Shown piece by piece: positions 48,561 through 57,530 of a DNA stretch of 64,000 nt (its first letter is position 1; the number at the start of each line of letters is the position of its first letter). The DNA lies in the NCBI GenBank assembly GCA_009760855.2, contig WPIO01000008.1, positions 5,054,501-5,118,500 of the forward strand. The letters are read 5' to 3'. The position numbers were made by a program, and so were the translations under genes. This DNA comes from Cristatella mucedo (taxonomy: Eukaryota > Bryozoa > Phylactolaemata > Cristatellidae). A model generated the notes under the pieces. The model searched no databases and had not been told where the DNA came from. It was given only the letters and a program-made list of their open reading frames with translations.

Positions 48561-51500
48561 CACATATTAGTGGCCATAAGTTTTGCCGCACTTGGCTAGC
48601 TGTGAGTAGGGTCGATGTATCTCAGCCCAATAACTGTTGGAACTACTACAAATTGATGGTGAATACTAACGAATATATTTTCTTTCATTGGCTATCAGGA
48701 AGCAGCGTTTTGGTCTGTAACGTTTTTCTCAGAAGGACTTCCGAGTGCTAAACCCAGGAAATCCAGAAATGATCGTATCTGTTGATGCCCTCCTTAGCAA
48801 CCGGGTAACTCCAATACCAATGGCCAGTTGCAGTTCCGGATTTCGGTGGCTGGGTGGGAAGTATTACTCTACTCACCTATAGGCATGTTACACGATAATA
48901 AAGATAGAAACATCTGCTAGTAGAGAAAAATCTGTGGTCATAACTTGAAGTATGGCCGACATCCTTCGTGTAGCATTTGCAGATCTTATCTGTCTAATAA
49001 AAGATGCAGGCAGCTAAGTCTTGTTGCACTAGCACACAGGGGAAGTTTGGCGGGCACCCAGTGACCTTGGCCGCAGCCGGCAGATCGTATCAACATATGA
49101 GTGTATTACTAGCAGCTATGGCAAAGGGAGATCGCCTTACTGATTTTGTCAAGGGCCAGCTATGGTCTTAACATCTTGAGAAGGTTAGCAACCGAGAGAT
49201 CACTCGGAAGCTGAGAATAAGCTGAAAGCTGTCCGATAAAGCATTCGGAAAGTGTCAGTGCTAGGGACGATGAAGAACCAGCCTTCGTCTGGGCGCCCTC
49301 GTGTTTCTACTACGAGGGATGATCGGAGCCTGAAAATGGAGTGCCTGAAGGCCCCGATTGGTTCCTGCTCGAGTACATGCCAAAGCTCTCGAGCTTACCA
49401 CCGGCAAGATCCTTGGTGAGCAGACGGTGAGGGGAAGGCTCAACGAACAAAGACTTATGGCAAGGGTGGCAAAGAAAGCTCTGCTACTGACGAAAGCCCA
49501 TAAAGAAGCACGGCTTCTATGGGCAAGGCACCATAGATATTGGACTACTGAAGATTGGATGCGAGTATAATTGACCAACGAAAGTAAGTAAACAGTGAAT
49601 GGCAGCTGCAAACTTTGATCTGACGTTCGATGCAGGAGTAACGAAGCATATGCTTATGTCTGCTTGCAACATACTGTGAAGTTTTGGCCCGAATCAGTGA
49701 TGGCATGAGGAGGCTTCGCAGCAGGCGGTGAAGGGGCCCTTTACCGCATTGAGGGCACAATGAATAAAGACTTGCACTTGAGAATCCTGAACGATGTTGC
49801 TGCGCCCGGTAAACTGCAACAGCTAGGCACTAATTTTATGTATCAACAGGACAAAGATCCGAAACACACTACCAAAGTTGTGCTGCAGTTTCTCGACAGG
49901 TACCCTCATTTCATACGCTTACAGTGGCCGTGTCAGAGCCCGGATCTTAACACGATTAAACATCTGTGGGACGAGGTTCAGCATAGGCTGAGAGCTCTAG
50001 ACACTAACATAAGATCGCCGGCCGAATTATAGGACCAAGTGCAAGCGGTCTGCCATACTATACCATCCGACATAACTCTGAAACTTGTCGAGTCCATGCC
50101 AGCCCGAATAGCGGAAGTGGTCACTAATTGGGGAGAGGCCACATCCTACTAGATTTAGTGTTTCTACCGCCCATGCTGCGGTTGTCATATTAAAAAAATG
50201 TGTGCTCGACTTTTTTCTTTACTTTGGCATCAATTTCATTCGTTTCGACACTCCAGGGGGACTTTAAAACTGCCTACAGCAATAATCAACCAGGCGGCCA
50301 TAGTTGGAGTGTGTGCATGTGTGTGCATGTGTGTACATGTGCATGCACACGCAAACACAAATACAAACACACACACATATAACACAAGAGCACACTCACA
50401 CGCTCACACACGCTCACGCATGCACACGCTCACGCACGCACACGCTCACGCACGCACACGCTCACTCACGCACACGCTCACGCACGCACACGCTCACGCA
50501 CGCACACGCTCACGCACGCACACGCACGCACACGCTCAGGAACACAAAATCCTTGCAGTATGGCCACCGATGCTGTGGCTGTGAATTCGTTCAGGTAACT
50601 AATATTTAATTAATTTAATTAATTCAGGTAATTAATAATAGAGGATTTTCTACGATGCCAGGTTTACTAAATTACCAAAGGTATGCAAAGTATGTGAAAA
50701 TATTCCTTGACAACCCAAAAACAAGCAGACATGCGTTGGTGTGCATGCATCTTAGTAATGCGGCATCGTTCTATAATTCTCAATGACCATAATCCTCTAT
50801 GACCTGCCTTATCTGAAGAGGAATATAGAGGCTATTGTTGCACATTTCAAAGAGCCCAAGATTTACTGAAAAGGTTGGCTACATGGGTCGAGTCAAACAC
50901 CAGGTCTCTGCCACCTGTCGATAATGCTCCATAAAAGTTGTATAGGGTTCAAATCAGGCAGGTGGCTGAGCCACATCACCAGCACCAAACAGGGATTCGT
51001 CAAAACGTACGCCACCTCCCAAGCACTTTGCATAGGATCGCCATCTTGCTGTCAAAGGTACCGACCCCAAAACGAAGTATTTGAGCCTTGAAATCCACTT
51101 TTCTTGACCAAAAATGACCGACGTAAAGAGCCCTTCGAGGAATCCCTTTTAGGTGCTGGTGCAGTGGCTCAGCTAGCCACCTGATTTGAACCCTATAAAA
51201 CCACTATGTAGCAATATCGACAGGCGGCTGAGACCATGTGTTCAGCCTACAGCAGTAGCCGACGTGCTCAGTAAAACTCAGACTCAGTGGAATGTGCTAC
51301 AGGCAGAAGAGACAACGCAAATGCTATTGCATACTGACATTGCAGCTAAGGAGTCCGCTCGACCTGAAAAAACACGGGCACAGTGGTGCGGAGGCAGGAT
51401 TTTCAACTTGGAGGGGGAGGGAGGGAGGGCAAGACCTGCAAGATTGTATCTCGGGGCAAGACCAGCAATCAACAAAAGATGATAGCAAAATATCATAGCG

Positions 51501-53251
51501 CTAATTCGACACGAACTCGGCGGTTGCTCGGTGAGTGGAATTACGGCATAATTTCGTCGTCGGCGACGGCCGCGTGGACTAGGAATAGGGAGTGGCCCGG
51601 TCACTGCCCCACTGTAGGGCAGGGGGCGTTTGGCACGCCCCCTGCCCCCCTAAATGGGCAGCACAGGCACGCTTGCGTGCCATGGCCTCTGTTGCGAGCT
51701 CACCTGCGGCCTCGGACGAGGCGCGGAAGATGAGGCACGAGTAAGGCAGCGGCTGTATGAAGGCGCCCAGGGTCTCGCCATCCGGACCGCGTGTGGCCCA
51801 GATGGACTGCTCCAGCGGATGGAACACCTTGAAGCAGAAGCCGTCCTTCTTCGACGGCCGCTCGATGAGCTCGCATGCGTTCAGCAGCACCGTGCCGACC
51901 CAGTGGCCGCTCTGTGAGCAAGCAAACGAACGAATGGCGACGCCGAGCTTAAGCGGCGGCAGAGAGCGGCGCCGAGCGTGAACGAACGCTTCACGAGGCA
52001 TCTAGGTGGACGTGTGCACTGTGGACGTGTGCACTCCCGCGCAAGCAAGCAGCCACAGTTTCGGGGGGGGGGCAGGTAAGTCACCTTCTGCTTTTGGCTC
52101 TTGTACAGTATCAGCATGCCCGGCTTGAGCACACACCACAGTCGCGTCCAACCCTTCAGCGAGCCGCGCACTTTCAGGTAGTCGGCGAGCAGGATGACCG
52201 AGGGGTCGCGGAGCGTGGACAGCAGCTCCTTGGTTGCTCGCTTCTTCTCATTCTTGTACACCTTCTTCTGCACCTGCCGACGACGGCTCAGACGAGTGAG
52301 CGTGTGAGCGACGTACTCGCACGCCCCTACCACCACCACCACCACCACCACCACCACCACCACCACCACCACCACCACCACCCTCCGGGCAGCTCCCCCC
52401 TCCGGGCAGCTGCAAGCTCAGCACGCCAGCGGGCGCCAGCCAATCAGCACGTGAATACCTTGAGGCTCTCGCGCTTCGACAGTGACGAGTTGGGCCGCTC
52501 CGGCGACAGCATCGCAGCATCCGGCTGCAATCGATAGGAACAGGGCTGCGATGATTAGACGAAGGGGAATCGCCTGGGGTGGCTGCAACACCTCTCCTCC
52601 GCTTTTCCCCCGACAGCGCCGAGGAAAGCGTTGCAGCCGGCACGAAGCAGCAGCCGACGCCGGTTTGCTGCCGGTGGTGGCGCTGGGCGGCAGACGAAGA
52701 ACGGCGGGCGGCCACTTCGCTTCGGCGGGCTGCTGAGTGCAGCTCGAGTGGCTGGCTCTGTTGCTCACAGGGCCACCACTCGGAGCAGCGGCGGCAGCAG
52801 CAGCAACAGATGCAGCGATGGGACGTCTGCCGCCGGCGAGCCGGCATCGCTCCGACACGCGGCCATGACACCCGAGCTGAGAGCTTGGCAGATAGCGATG
52901 CAGTCGGCGGAAAGCAGTGGGACGACTCCAAGCGGCGGCAGCAGCAGGGCGCGAATGCAGCCCATGGGAAGGAGCAAGAAGGCACGACGTCACGAGCAAC
53001 GGAGCAGCCAGCCAGTGACTGCCCGCGAGCGCTTCCCGGAATCCGGCCAGCATCGTGCGGGCGAAAGCGAGCGATGACTGATCGAATGCAGGTGCTGACT
53101 GACACTGACTGACGCGGCGCTCTCACAAGGCCGAATCAAGATTCAGAGCAGGCTCGAGCTGCAATGCACCCGCAGCAGTGCACAAGGAGGCAGTCACCGT
53201 GTGGTGAGTCAACTGTTGTGCCCAAGGTTGCTGAGGCATCTCTATCTGTCA

Positions 53252-53342
<91 letters not shown>

Positions 53343-56300
53343 GACAGAGACAGAGACAGAGACAGAGACAGAGAGACAGAGCCCTCACGGTTGGTGGACG
53401 ACCTTCGGAGTGGCACCAACGGCATTCCGCCGAGCAGACCGACCACTTCAGCAGCTTGCCTCTGCAGCTGCACTCGTAGGTCCCTCCATCCTCTTGCTCT
53501 GGTCTACTCAAGCGAAGCACTTCTTTAACTAGGCTGCCCACGGCACCACCTGGGCCTGTGACTTGACCCATTTAGCCGTGCCTGTAACCAACCAACTTCA
53601 AATCGTTTGAAGACCCATACCTTCAGCTCTTGTGCTCGCAAGCTGGGAACCCACTCCGGATTGACTTCGTGTCATTCCTTGACTTGACCCAACGTTTAAA
53701 GGACAGTGAAGACCACCTATACCTCACAGCATTTGCTCCGGCTGTGTGAGTCCGGCTGCAAAGTAATTAATGTGTTTACGCCCTGCTGAAATTGGGCACG
53801 GTGGCACCAATTGATTGACTTGGCTCCTTTCCAGCCCACGTAAACACCTAAACAAGGATCTAGTTCTGCCAGAGTGGTATGCAAAGTGGTATGGTTTAAC
53901 TATTATTCCTAACAGTATTATCATCCCAAGTCTTGGGGCTGCCAGTCTCCTCTCCCCCCAACGCGAAGGGGTGATTTGGCAGCACAGAGAGACTGAGCCA
54001 CCGTCTGAGGCTGAGCAGCCACTGTGCTGCATATGCCACTTGTACCCTAGAACCCTAATGTTGAACCCACGGCGTGCCACCACCACATCTGTGGTTACAG
54101 CTAAATACCCACCCACTTCAGCAGCAGTGACAGCAGAACCTGTCTCTATCTACACTTCCTCTATAATACCCCGGCCGCTTGAGGGGAGGGGGTTCGAACG
54201 TGGGCTGCATCCGAACTGCACTAAATATGCAGAGCCAGCGTGCATCTGCAAGTGCTCTTGGTACCCCGATATTTGCCAACAAGCGCCCCCCTGTTTAAAG
54301 CATTGTGGCACTGCCGGTCGATTCCCGCAGGGCACTGCTTCTGCCCCGAACAGATTGGAACACACTTGATACTAGGGACAACTTGGGGATTATTCCTACA
54401 TTCATCATAGAACCGACTGCACTAGGCTCGGTCCACTGCTACTGGGGGAGCTCGGATGGAAGAAATAGGCCTGCTCTCTTGCTGGCGACAGCAGGAACGC
54501 GAGAGCTATTTTTGGAATTCGCAACTTGTCCTGAGTCGGCGAATTTGAACACTTTCTTTTTTAACAGCCTTTAACGGGCCCTTCTTATTAAAATGTCAGC
54601 AAACGGTAACTGGTAAACCGCCACAGTTATTCAACGAGTATCAAGTCCAAAAGACATCAAGCGCTTGCTTTAAGGGAACCGTTTCTAAAGGGCTCCATCC
54701 ACTCTCGATGACTGACAAAACAGCTCCCTTCCTTCCCCTCTTCTCCAGAGCTTCTTCTACGAATGTGAAGGCGGCGAGTCCCTCGCCGCATCGCGCATCA
54801 CACTGAAAGCCGCTACAGCACCTACGGTGCACGTTCGAGACTGTGCGCAAGATGCTCTGCCTGAATGGGGGTGGGAGGGAGGGGGAGGTAAGTGGCAACA
54901 CGGGGTTAGCTGATTTATCCACCTCATTTGAATAGGGACAGACGAGCCTCAACGGCTAACACTGTGGCTTGCAGTGGGCGATAAAGAATCGCCCACAGCA
55001 GGACTCGACCCGTAACCTGGGTGGTCGTGAAGAGCAAACACCTTACCTCATCGGCAAAGACCCAGGGGGCAAATACAAGACGGTTGATGCAAATTTCTTA
55101 GGTTAACAAATAAAACCGTTGCTATGCGCACGGCAGCTTCGAGATAAGGCACGATGGTGTAGTCAGCAGAAGCATGCAGACGACAGTCTCGAGCTGAGAT
55201 TGAGTGCAGCGCAAACGAGGTACAGCGGCATCTTTTTTGAATTTTCCTTGTTGAAAATACAGCGCGTGCGTGTGGCTGTCAAGACTGGTCATGCCACATC
55301 TAAGCTTACAGGGATCTCGTAACGATAATAGTAATAATAATAATGATAATAAAATGCTCGTACAGCGTCCTAAGAGAACTAAATCTTTTTCTAGGCACCT
55401 AGAGGTGCTGGAAAGCAAGCATGCCTATTTGTTAACGATAACGTGAGCAGCTTGAGCCTGCACATGAAAGATGACTTGTGCGGACTGAGCAACAAATGAT
55501 GTGCCCAATTGGTGAGCTTCTAGCTTCGTTTAAATGTCACGTCGGGAGATACTGAGTCGTCAGTCGGGAGTGAGCTCCAGGCTTAAGGAGCACATATACT
55601 GAAGGTATCACGATCTCCCAAGGGTCACTACGAGTGGTTAGTTGGAGGCACGGCTAAACGACTCGAAGACCATGAGCAGTATTATGTGAAGACTGATTAG
55701 GAAGTAGTTCGCATAGATATTCTGGAGCAAGAGCACAGAGGGGCCTACAGGTGACCGACATATTCGCGAAGTCGATACTGTTATTGCACTCGCTTTTTTT
55801 TGGAGCCACGGAGAATTGGTGAGAGGAGGTGGCATACTGGGGCAGTTGCAATGTTCACGACACACAACCCTAGCACCTGTATTGTGCACCAGCTGCAAAG
55901 TTTGGCACAGTGTATCTGTATCTGTTTCTCTGTCTGTAACTTCAAAAAGCCACAAATGGCAGCTTTGGGACGAGACCTTGCGTGCGAGAGCATCTCGAGA
56001 CGGAATACGCCACTGCATGACACGCCGAGCAGCCGAGGAGAACAAAGGGCAGCAGCACCACCCAGCAGCAGTAGAAGGCAGCTGCTCGGCATAAAAAAAA
56101 GACAAGTCGCAGGCTGCGTGCGACAAGAAGCAAAGTGGCTGCTCCGCTCCGCTCAGAGCTGAAAGCGCTCAAGTGCAGCGCTCAAAGCTCTATAATAACA
56201 ATAATAATAATAATGCACTTGATAAAGCGCCCTCAGAGAACTCAATCTTTTTCTAGGCGCTTTACATTTGCTGCAAAAGGAAGCGCGATTGAATGGTGAG

Positions 56301-56739
56301 TAATATCATGCTTGATAAACATGAATAACATGGTAAGGGGTGACATGCACAGGGTCAGCATGCAAAGTCTAACGACTAGCAAAGCAAAAAAGCCAGACTG
56401 CACAGGACTCGATCGACAGACACGTGGGATGACACGTGACAGAAAGCAGAAGCAGCACAAGTAGCAAAGGCAGAAGCAGCTGCAGAGACAAAGCAAACAT
56501 CGAGTGTGTCCAAGCTGGCAGTTACGCAAATTAGAACACGATATGTCCGATTCACATGCACGCCTGCAGTGCCTCTACTAGCAGCTACTCGTGGTGACAG
56601 GACACCGGGCTACTGAAATTATGCTGACATATTGGATCTGTGCTGCGATGCTGCCTACCTTAGCCACGGCGGTGACAGCCGCTGATGGAGTCAGTGCTGC
56701 TATCGGTGCTGCTGCGCTCCCAGTGGCAGACGTGTCCAT
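31871..56739 (-). CDS. OSBPL8: OSBP-related protein 5/8-type lipid transporter gene, 15 coding exons
   Basis: Exons join in phase from 56739 to 31871 and give 923 codons (human ORP8 is about 889 residues). Domain order: Ser/Lys N-terminus ending [11 protein letters not shown] domain (about 76-200) with [40 protein letters not shown] and [13 protein letters not shown]; an acidic Ser/Ala-rich linker with a 12-Ala run (about 326-337); then the OSBP-related domain with [38 protein letters not shown] (482-488), [13 protein letters not shown] and [13 protein letters not shown]; then a hydrophobic C-terminal anchor (about 900-922). ORP5 and ORP8 are ER-anchored and exchange phosphatidylserine for PI4P at ER-plasma membrane contacts, using the PH domain to reach the plasma membrane and the HH pair to hold PI4P. 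Vertebrates have two paralogues; this may be the single invertebrate copy, so the symbol means ORP5/8. The fingerprint reads EQLSHHPP instead of EQVSHHPP. Confidence 0.94.
33139..33392 (-). CDS. OSBPL8: ORP5/8 exon 14 (end of ORD)
   Basis: The acceptor is GCGTTGCAG. It encodes [33 protein letters not shown], a Pro/Gln stretch, the basic run [10 protein letters not shown] and SASHSS-like Ser-rich sequence. The donor is AAAG|GTATGG, phase 1. Confidence 0.93.
33686..33871 (-). CDS. OSBPL8: ORP5/8 exon 13
   Basis: The acceptor is TACGCTCAG. It encodes [40 protein letters not shown] and [16 protein letters not shown]. The donor is CCGA|GTGCGTG, phase 2. Confidence 0.94.
34721..34818 (-). CDS. OSBPL8: ORP5/8 exon 12
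   Basis: The acceptor is ACCGCGTAG. It encodes [20 protein letters not shown] then [13 protein letters not shown], which matches the RHT...FESEKLW region of ORP8. The donor is GAGAA|GTACGC, phase 2. Confidence 0.9.
34970..35098 (-). CDS. OSBPL8: ORP5/8 exon 11
   Basis: The acceptor is CGTTCTAG and the donor GAG|GTGAGT, phase 0. It encodes [40 protein letters not shown] and TGE. Confidence 0.94.
35240..35300 (+). mobile_element. LINE-A-type tail in ORP intron 10
   Basis: GTGAAGCGCTTAGACAGAGA, TTTAGTTCACCGAGGG and ATACAAAATGTATCAT. Confidence 0.6.
35478..35771 (-). CDS. OSBPL8: ORP5/8 exon 10 (SHHPP fingerprint)
   Basis: The acceptor is GTCGTTGCAG. It encodes [60 protein letters not shown] and [16 protein letters not shown]. 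The donor is AAG|GTCAGTG, phase 0. The HH pair is expected to bind the PI4P headgroup. Confidence 0.97.
36203..36265. repeat. (GA)n microsatellite in ORP intron 9
   Basis: About 30 GA units. Confidence 0.96.
36427..36580 (+). mobile_element. SINE-1 copy in ORP intron 9, antisense to the gene
   Basis: GACCGAGGTCGCGGGTTCGA then the SINE-1 body (CTGCAAGCGGTGGTGACAGC) and tail AATCAGCTAATATTATTTTT. It ends about 16 bases from the exon 9 donor. Confidence 0.9.
36596..36694 (-). CDS. OSBPL8: ORP5/8 exon 9
   Basis: The acceptor is TCTTTACAG. It encodes [33 protein letters not shown]. The donor is CAG|GTAAGT, phase 0. An antisense SINE begins about 16 bases past the donor. Confidence 0.96.
36965..37160 (-). 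mobile_element. LINE-A 3' UTR remnant in ORP intron 8
   Basis: ATAGCACCCAAACAGAGCCA, CCTTTCCAAACACTT and the GTTAGTGATGACGTGCA-type 3' UTR in reverse orientation, with an ATA-rich end. Confidence 0.7.
37592..37650. repeat. 33-bp tandem repeat forming a 16-bp stem hairpin
   Basis: TACGACTNTGGTCGTATAG occurs twice, 33 bases apart. Arms 37615-37630 and 37635-37650 pair with one T/G mismatch around the loop TTTG. Confidence 0.9.
37948..38882 (-). mobile_element. LINE-B, longest uninterrupted copy (RT C-terminal half and 3' end)
   Basis: On the - strand it runs from FLKLNDDK (near 38880) through the palm/thumb region to [37 protein letters not shown] and a 3' UTR. It served as the reference for spotting the insertion at 4394-5241. 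It lies in ORP intron 8. Confidence 0.88.
39273..39354 (-). CDS. OSBPL8: ORP5/8 exon 8
   Basis: The acceptor is CGCTTCTAG. It encodes [20 protein letters not shown] and GFYKKPQ. The donor is CCGCAG|GTGAGG, phase 0. Confidence 0.95.
39448..39560 (-). CDS. OSBPL8: ORP5/8 exon 7 (ORD lid and fingerprint [10 protein letters not shown])
   Basis: The acceptor is ACGTCATCAG. It encodes [37 protein letters not shown]. The donor is ACTGA|GTAAGTG, phase 2. This block contacts the bound lipid in ORP5/8. Confidence 0.96.
39603..39672. repeat. (TA)n microsatellite in ORP intron 6
   Basis: About 33 TA units, 43 bases upstream of the exon 7 acceptor on the gene strand. Confidence 0.96.
39830..40130 (-). 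mobile_element. LINE-A C-terminal remnant, decayed
   Basis: On the - strand the GTGACTGAGCCATC, CCGAAAGTCTGGAACTCGCT and CCGGCTACGGTCACT words follow the LINE-A order F-GD-A / PKVWNSLP. Heavily mutated. Confidence 0.5.
40332..40633 (-). CDS. OSBPL8: ORP5/8 exon 6 (acidic linker, poly-Ala, start of ORD)
   Basis: The acceptor is CGGCTTTTCAG. It encodes [20 protein letters not shown], an acidic stretch, 12 consecutive Ala from a GCN/CAG-type tract, then [15 protein letters not shown], which opens the lipid-transfer domain. The donor CAG|GTGCGTG is phase 0. The poly-Ala run is not a general feature of ORP8. Confidence 0.93.
40995..41228 (+). mobile_element. LINE-A RT fragment in ORP intron 5
   Basis: [19 protein letters not shown] frame, then [20 protein letters not shown] and [15 protein letters not shown]. 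Confidence 0.88.
41230..42115 (+). mobile_element. LINE-A copy with internal deletion (endonuclease start joined to RT end)
   Basis: 41230-41457 carries the 5' side: VTVNLSN, then [20 protein letters not shown], the start of an APE-type endonuclease. It is joined directly to [60 protein letters not shown], the 3' UTR and the hairpin plus ATT tail (42040-42112). Confidence 0.85.
42570..43160 (-). mobile_element. LINE-A 3' part in ORP intron 5
   Basis: Tail TAATAATAATAATAAGACA...CTCCAAGAGAACTAAATTTC at 42570-42640, then 3' UTR and coding remnant ([26 protein letters not shown]) on the - strand. Confidence 0.82.
44548..44853 (-). CDS. OSBPL8: ORP5/8 exon 5 (end of PH domain and linker)
   Basis: The acceptor is GGTTTCAG. 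It encodes [20 protein letters not shown], the last PH helix, then an Ala/Ser/Gly-rich linker ending [10 protein letters not shown]. The donor is GGAG|GTACGTC, phase 1. About 6.9 kb of intron separates it from exon 4. Confidence 0.93.
46285..46310. repeat. G26 homopolymer
   Basis: Twenty-six consecutive G, then CGCGGGGG. Such a run is prone to length error in sequencing. Confidence 0.9.
46575..46735 (-). mobile_element. SINE-2: tRNA head with LINE-A tail, copy 1
   Basis: On the - strand: A box GGTCTAGCGGTTAAGGTGCT, B box GTGGGCTCGAGCCCC, then AAGCGCCTGAATAGAGATTT, AATTCTCTTGGGGCGC and ATATAAATGAATTAT. The 3' part is the LINE-A hairpin tail. Confidence 0.88.
47087..47144. repeat. (TA)n microsatellite
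   Basis: About 29 TA units. Confidence 0.96.
47555..47705 (-). mobile_element. SINE-2, copy 2
   Basis: Same arrangement as copy 1: tRNA-like GCCCAGTGGTTAAGGTTCTT, GTGGGCTCGAGCCCC, and the tail GCGCCTGAATAGAGATTAAG plus TTCTCTCAGGGCGC. Confidence 0.88.
48417..48556. repeat. TATG / CATG / CATA / TA compound array with dyad symmetry
   Basis: (TATG)n turns into (CATA)n and (CATG)n, then TA runs. The TATG and CATA blocks are reverse complements facing each other. Confidence 0.93.
49118..50151 (+). pseudogene. Tc1-like transposase pseudogene (near full length)
   Basis: Opens [16 protein letters not shown] and [10 protein letters not shown] (helix-turn-helix region), has [20 protein letters not shown] and [20 protein letters not shown], then the open C-terminal part [20 protein letters not shown] and [20 protein letters not shown]. 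The second D and the third acidic-residue regions of the DDE triad are visible. Several stops and frameshifts before 49760 disable it. It ends [10 protein letters not shown] could not place terminal inverted repeats. Confidence 0.88.
50369..50540. repeat. CACACGCT/CACGCACG minisatellite
   Basis: Alternating CACACGCT and CACGCACG units with strict purine-pyrimidine alternation over most of its length. Confidence 0.92.
50870..51065 (-). pseudogene. Tc1-like transposase C-terminal fragment
   Basis: On the - strand [16 protein letters not shown] and [23 protein letters not shown] in one frame: the D...PDLNPI pattern of Tc1 DDE domains. Confidence 0.75.
51150..51370 (+). pseudogene. Tc1-like transposase C-terminal fragment, inverted relative to 50870-51065
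   Basis: CAGTGGCTCAGCTAGCCACC, then [20 protein letters not shown] and [20 protein letters not shown]. Nucleotides match the neighbouring fragment read from the other strand. Confidence 0.75.
51704..51911 (-). CDS. OSBPL8: ORP5/8 exon 4 (PH domain, second half)
   Basis: The acceptor is TGCTCACAG. It encodes [40 protein letters not shown] and a run ending [16 protein letters not shown]. The donor is GCAG|GTGAGC, phase 1. Confidence 0.95.
52085..52273 (-). CDS. OSBPL8: ORP5/8 exon 3 (PH domain, first half)
   Basis: The acceptor is GTCGGCAG and the donor AAG|GTGACT, phase 0 (63 codons). It encodes [40 protein letters not shown] and [19 protein letters not shown]. The match to ORP5/ORP8 is strong throughout. 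Confidence 0.95.
52327..52384. repeat. (CCA)n microsatellite in ORP intron 2
   Basis: About 18 CCA (ACC) units between exons 2 and 3, 54 bases upstream of the exon 3 acceptor on the gene strand. Confidence 0.96.
52459..52524 (-). CDS. OSBPL8: ORP5/8 exon 2
   Basis: The acceptor is GATTGCAG and the donor AAG|GTATTC, phase 0 at both ends (66 bases). It encodes [20 protein letters not shown] plus LK, matching the ...KKESLK stretch that precedes the PH domain in ORP8. Confidence 0.85.
53255..53378. repeat. (GA)n microsatellite with GACA variants
   Basis: GA array followed by GACAGA units, ORP intron 1. Confidence 0.96.
53560..53760 (+). mobile_element. LINE-A C-terminal remnant in ORP intron 1
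   Basis: Words match [11 protein letters not shown]..., KAWNSLP and TFKK...HLF order (ACCAACTTCAAATCGTTTGA, AGCTGGGAACCCACTCCGG). Confidence 0.7.
54930..55062 (-). mobile_element. SINE-1 copy in ORP intron 1
   Basis: On the - strand the tRNA-like head GATGAGGTAAGGTGTTTGCT, B box GGGTCGAGTCCTGC and body GTGGGCGATTCTTTATCGCC. Confidence 0.8.
55325..55870 (-). mobile_element. LINE-A 3' part in ORP intron 1
   Basis: Tail at 55325-55400 (TAATAATAATAATGATAATA, GCGTCCTAAGAGAACTAAAT) then 3' UTR and decayed coding ([19 protein letters not shown]) on the - strand. Confidence 0.82.
56190..56365 (-). mobile_element. LINE-A 3' UTR and tail
   Basis: ATAATAATAATAATGCACTT, GCGCCCTCAGAGAACTCAAT and GTTAGTCGTTAGAC-flanked 3' UTR, very close to the copy at 8763. 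Confidence 0.92.
56659..56739 (-). CDS. OSBPL8: ORP5/8 exon 1 (candidate first coding exon)
   Basis: An ATG in strong context (AACATGG) starts [20 protein letters not shown] and AVTAVAK, then a phase-0 donor AAG|GTAGGC. Phase and position fit the next exon, but this low-complexity Ala/Thr N-terminus has no family motif. An acceptor-like TTTCAG at 56760-56761 leaves open that it is an internal exon reaching 56759. Confidence 0.5.
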
Positions 56740-56999
56740 GTTTTCCTCGTCGCCATTCACTGAAAGCAGGACAATGGTATCGTACTTTGGTCCTGCGACT
56801 GGGCAAGAATGAACGAAGCCGTGGGAAGCGCACATCACGCAATATGGTAGCAGAGAATAATTAATTGATCGATGTGTTCGAGCACAGGGCGAGGCCTGGC
56901 GACTGGCAGTACAGTTTATGAAAGCAAACCAAGCACTCAAAAAAAAGAAAGAAAGCTGGTAGCCTTTAATAATGGACCGGCTGGCGTAAGTGAGTGAGT

Positions 57000-57530
57000 G
57001 GCAGCCTCTCAGCAACAGTAGCAGCAGCACTAGCCGCAGCGACAGTCAGCAGCAGCACTAGCAGTAGCAGCAGTAGAAGCAGCAGCACTAGCAGCAGTAA
57101 AAGCAGCAGCACTAGTAGCAGCACTAGCAGTAGCAGAAGCAGCAGAGGCAGAGGCAGAAGCAGCAGAGGCAGAGGCAGAAGCAGCAGAGGCAGCAGAGGC
57201 AGAGGCAGAAGCAGCAGAGGCAGAGGCAGAAGCAGCAGAGGCAGAGGCAGAAGCAGCAGAGGCAGAGGCAGAAGCAGTAGGGCAGCAGCAGAAGCAGCAG
57301 AGGCAGCAGCAGAAGCAGCAGAGGCAGAGGCAGAAGCAGTAGGGCAGCAGCAGAAGCAGCAGAGGCAGAGGCAGAAGCAGCAGAGGCAGAGGCAGAAGCA
57401 GCAGAAGCAGCAGAGGCAGAGGCAGAAGCAGAAGCAGCAGAGGCAGAGGCAGAAGCAGCAGAGGCAGCAGCAGAAGCAGCAGAGGCAGCAGCAGAAGCAG
57501 CAAGAGGCAGAGGCAGAAGCAGCAAGAGAA
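57000..57530. repeat. AGC / GGCAGA / AGAGGC compound array upstream of ORP exon 1
   Basis: About 530 bp of AGC, AGCAGT and (AGAGGC)n units with strong purine bias on the + strand. It is open in several frames on both strands because it lacks stop-forming words, so the ORFs there are not evidence of genes. Confidence 0.92.

Larger units (their letters stand above)
44854..51703 (-). other. ORP5/8 intron 4 (about 6.9 kb)
   Basis: Holds two SINE-2 copies, a Tc1-like transposase pseudogene, an inverted pair of transposase fragments, and several simple repeats. Between 44.9 and 46.3 kb the sequence is CAG/CTG-rich with no recognisable exon. Confidence 0.7.

Noticed and set aside
52418..53126. Open frames of 211 and 292 aa on the - strand upstream of the PH exons
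   Set aside because: They are Arg/Cys/Ala-rich readings of CAG-rich intron sequence and share no frame with ORP exon 2.
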